DNA of 14,241 nt from Clostridia bacterium. Its GTDB lineage: Bacteria > Bacillota > Clostridia > Oscillospirales > RGIG7773. The translations under genes and the position numbers were made by a program. Where the stretch lies: contig JAFZHO010000016.1 in assembly GCA_017554835.1 (NCBI GenBank), positions 1 to 14,241 on the forward strand, written 5' to 3'. The notes under the pieces are model-generated. The model worked only from the letters and a program-made list of their open reading frames with translations. It was not told where the DNA came from and searched no databases. Positions within the stretch are counted from its first letter, which is position 1; each line of letters opens with the position of its first letter. Below are positions 13,504 through 14,241 of this stretch, piece after piece.

Positions 13504-14150
13504 TTAATTTCCTCTCCTTCCGTTTTTTCAATAAGTCCCATAAATATATTTTCAAGGGAGTCATTTGGTTTTTTCATTTCGAGAAGATTCCATTCCTCTT
13601 TTGCCAAAATTCCGAATAGGGCTTTCTGAGGTTGAACTCCTTCTTCGTAAGTTAGGGTGAATCTTGATTGTTTTTCAGATTTTTCCTCAAGCATAACGCC
13701 AATGCAGAACTGTTCGACTTTCAATGTCGTGACAGGAGCTGCAGTCACGGCACAGGCGGCAAAGGCGTTGCCGATCTCTTCAAGTGAGTCGCAAGGGTGG
13801 TGCTGAAGTTCCTGACAGAAATTTCTGATCTTGCGGTTCAATGCTGACTGGGAATCATTGTCAAACCACTGCAGATGTATCTGTATCAGGGCTTCACAGA
13901 AATTGATATCGTCACTTTGGAGCAGTGAGAAAAGGTAACGCCTGCGCCGGATCATCGTTAACGCACTCTGAAGCTGGTGCACTCTGCGGCGCATCAAAGG
14001 ACTGGCGCTTTCCTGTAATTCAGCGGGCAGATCGCCCAGTTCCGGTTCACGGTTGAGCAGTTCTGCCATAGCGCTGATGGCTACAGCTTCGTCAGGATCG
14101 TCCAGTAAAGAACCCAGACGCCTGATATCAATTGGAGTCTGATCCGCCAT
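13500..14150 (-). CDS. Chimeric ORF: HEAT/SirB1-like N-terminus joined to ABC ATPase tail
   Basis: The 216-residue ORF is two unrelated parts. From about residue 153 to the end (MLEEKSEKQSRFTLTYEE to TEGEEIK) it matches the C-terminal accessory tail of a GldA-like ABC ATPase, the gene expected directly before a GldF-like permease, and it overlaps that permease by ATGA. Residues 1 to about 135 (MADQTPIDIRRLGSLLDDPDE..., RRRRYLFSLLQSDDINFCEALI) look like the HEAT-like front of a SirB1/transglutaminase-family protein, as in Lentisphaerota or Planctomycetes; that assignment is from memory. GC changes from about 35% to about 53% at the join (13690-13745). Walker A, signature and Walker B are all absent, so it cannot be an ATPase. 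I regard it as a probable assembly chimera, otherwise a recombination product. Confidence 0.6.
   Translation of the reverse strand: MADQTPIDIRRLGSLLDDPDEAVAISAMAELLNREPELGDLPAELQESASPLMRRRVHQLQSALTMIRRRRYLFSLLQSDDINFCEALIQIHLQWFDNDSQSALNRKIRNFCQELQHHPCDSLEEIGNAFAACAVTAAPVTTLKVEQFCIGVMLEEKSEKQSRFTLTYEEGVQPQKALFGILAKEEWNLLEMKKPNDSLENIFMGLIEKTEGEEIK
13690..13745. other. Putative chimeric junction
   Basis: The AT-rich, clostridial-type coding style seen to the left stops here, and GC-rich sequence with GTC, CTG, CGC and CAG codons begins. By direct count GC is 63/180 over 13501-13680 and 190/360 over 13741-14100. The exact breakpoint cannot be placed because residues 136-155 could belong to either part. 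Confidence 0.65.
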
Positions 14151-14241
14151 TTTTCCTGACCGGGAATTTCCCTATCAGTGCATCAGAGGCGATCTTCTGC
14201 ACCTCTTCGGGGAAGTCGCTCCGCATTATCCAGCGCAGAAA
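14128..14241 (-). CDS. 3' end of an unknown gene (partial), foreign-looking segment
   Basis: On the minus strand an open frame enters from the right edge and encodes 37 residues, starting FLRWIMRSDFPEEVQKIASD and ending GGSDSN before TGA at 14130-14128. It overlaps the start of the chimeric ORF by 23 nt in another frame, as operon neighbours often do, which supports both being real coding sequence of the GC-rich source genome. I do not recognise the protein. The ORF start at 14150 has only a close AGGA upstream. Confidence 0.5.
   Translation of the reverse strand, partial: FLRWIMRSDFPEEVQKIASDALIGKFPVRKNGGSDSN

Noticed and set aside
13500..14150. A genuine novel fusion of a HEAT/transglutaminase-type protein with an ABC ATPase tail
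   Set aside because: Neither part is a complete domain, the GC content breaks at the join, and the ATPase catalytic half is missing; a chimeric join is simpler.

Overview
The window looks like a contig from a low-GC Gram-positive bacterium, most likely an uncultured gut-type Clostridia/Oscillospirales-like member. The grounds are purine-rich Shine-Dalgarno sites, TTGACA/TATAAT promoters, lipobox lipoproteins, an archaeal/eukaryotic-type ProRS, AT-rich coding sequence (about 35% GC where I counted) and a DUF4340/GldG/ABC-2 cluster of the kind common in Clostridia. This taxonomic reading is inference; no rRNA gene is present.

Layout. (1) Positions 1-1903: an accessory-looking stretch with the 3' end of an unknown gene (1-156) and two small predicted lipoproteins (323-805 and 1032-1703). 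Each of the three genes is followed by the same composite 3' module: a conserved 38-nt core, a variable part, a TATAARRCAAAA-like box and an intrinsic terminator. The variable part holds hairpin-forming insertions in copies 2 and 3. (2) Positions 1904-3918: a divergent pair, a YaiI/YqxD-family (DUF188) protein on the minus strand and proline--tRNA ligase on the plus strand, sharing an 81-bp intergenic promoter region. (3) Positions 3951-9797: a complete oligopeptide ABC importer operon, oppB-oppC-oppD-oppF-oppA, with a perfect TTGACA-N17-TATAAT promoter, a TTG start for oppB, tight translational coupling, a hairpin-bearing gap before oppA and a strong terminator. OppA would capture peptides outside the membrane, OppBC form the channel and OppDF hydrolyse ATP. 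(4) Positions 14150-9844, minus strand: a Gld-type ABC cluster (ATPase tail, ABC-2 permease, GldG-like protein, DUF4340 protein), read in that order with ATGA, 13-nt and TAATG junctions.

The most anomalous place is the right end. The ORF at 13500-14150 joins the C-terminal tail of an ABC ATPase to an unrelated N-terminal region that looks like the HEAT-like front of a SirB1/transglutaminase-family protein. GC rises from about 35% (13501-13680) to about 53% (13741-14100). I read this as a chimeric junction near 13690-13745, most simply an assembly artefact at a contig end and less likely a real recombination. The ATP-binding part of the Gld-type transporter is therefore absent from the window. 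Apart from the repeated 3' module and this junction, the window is ordinary; I do not see a convincing new defence or biosynthetic system.
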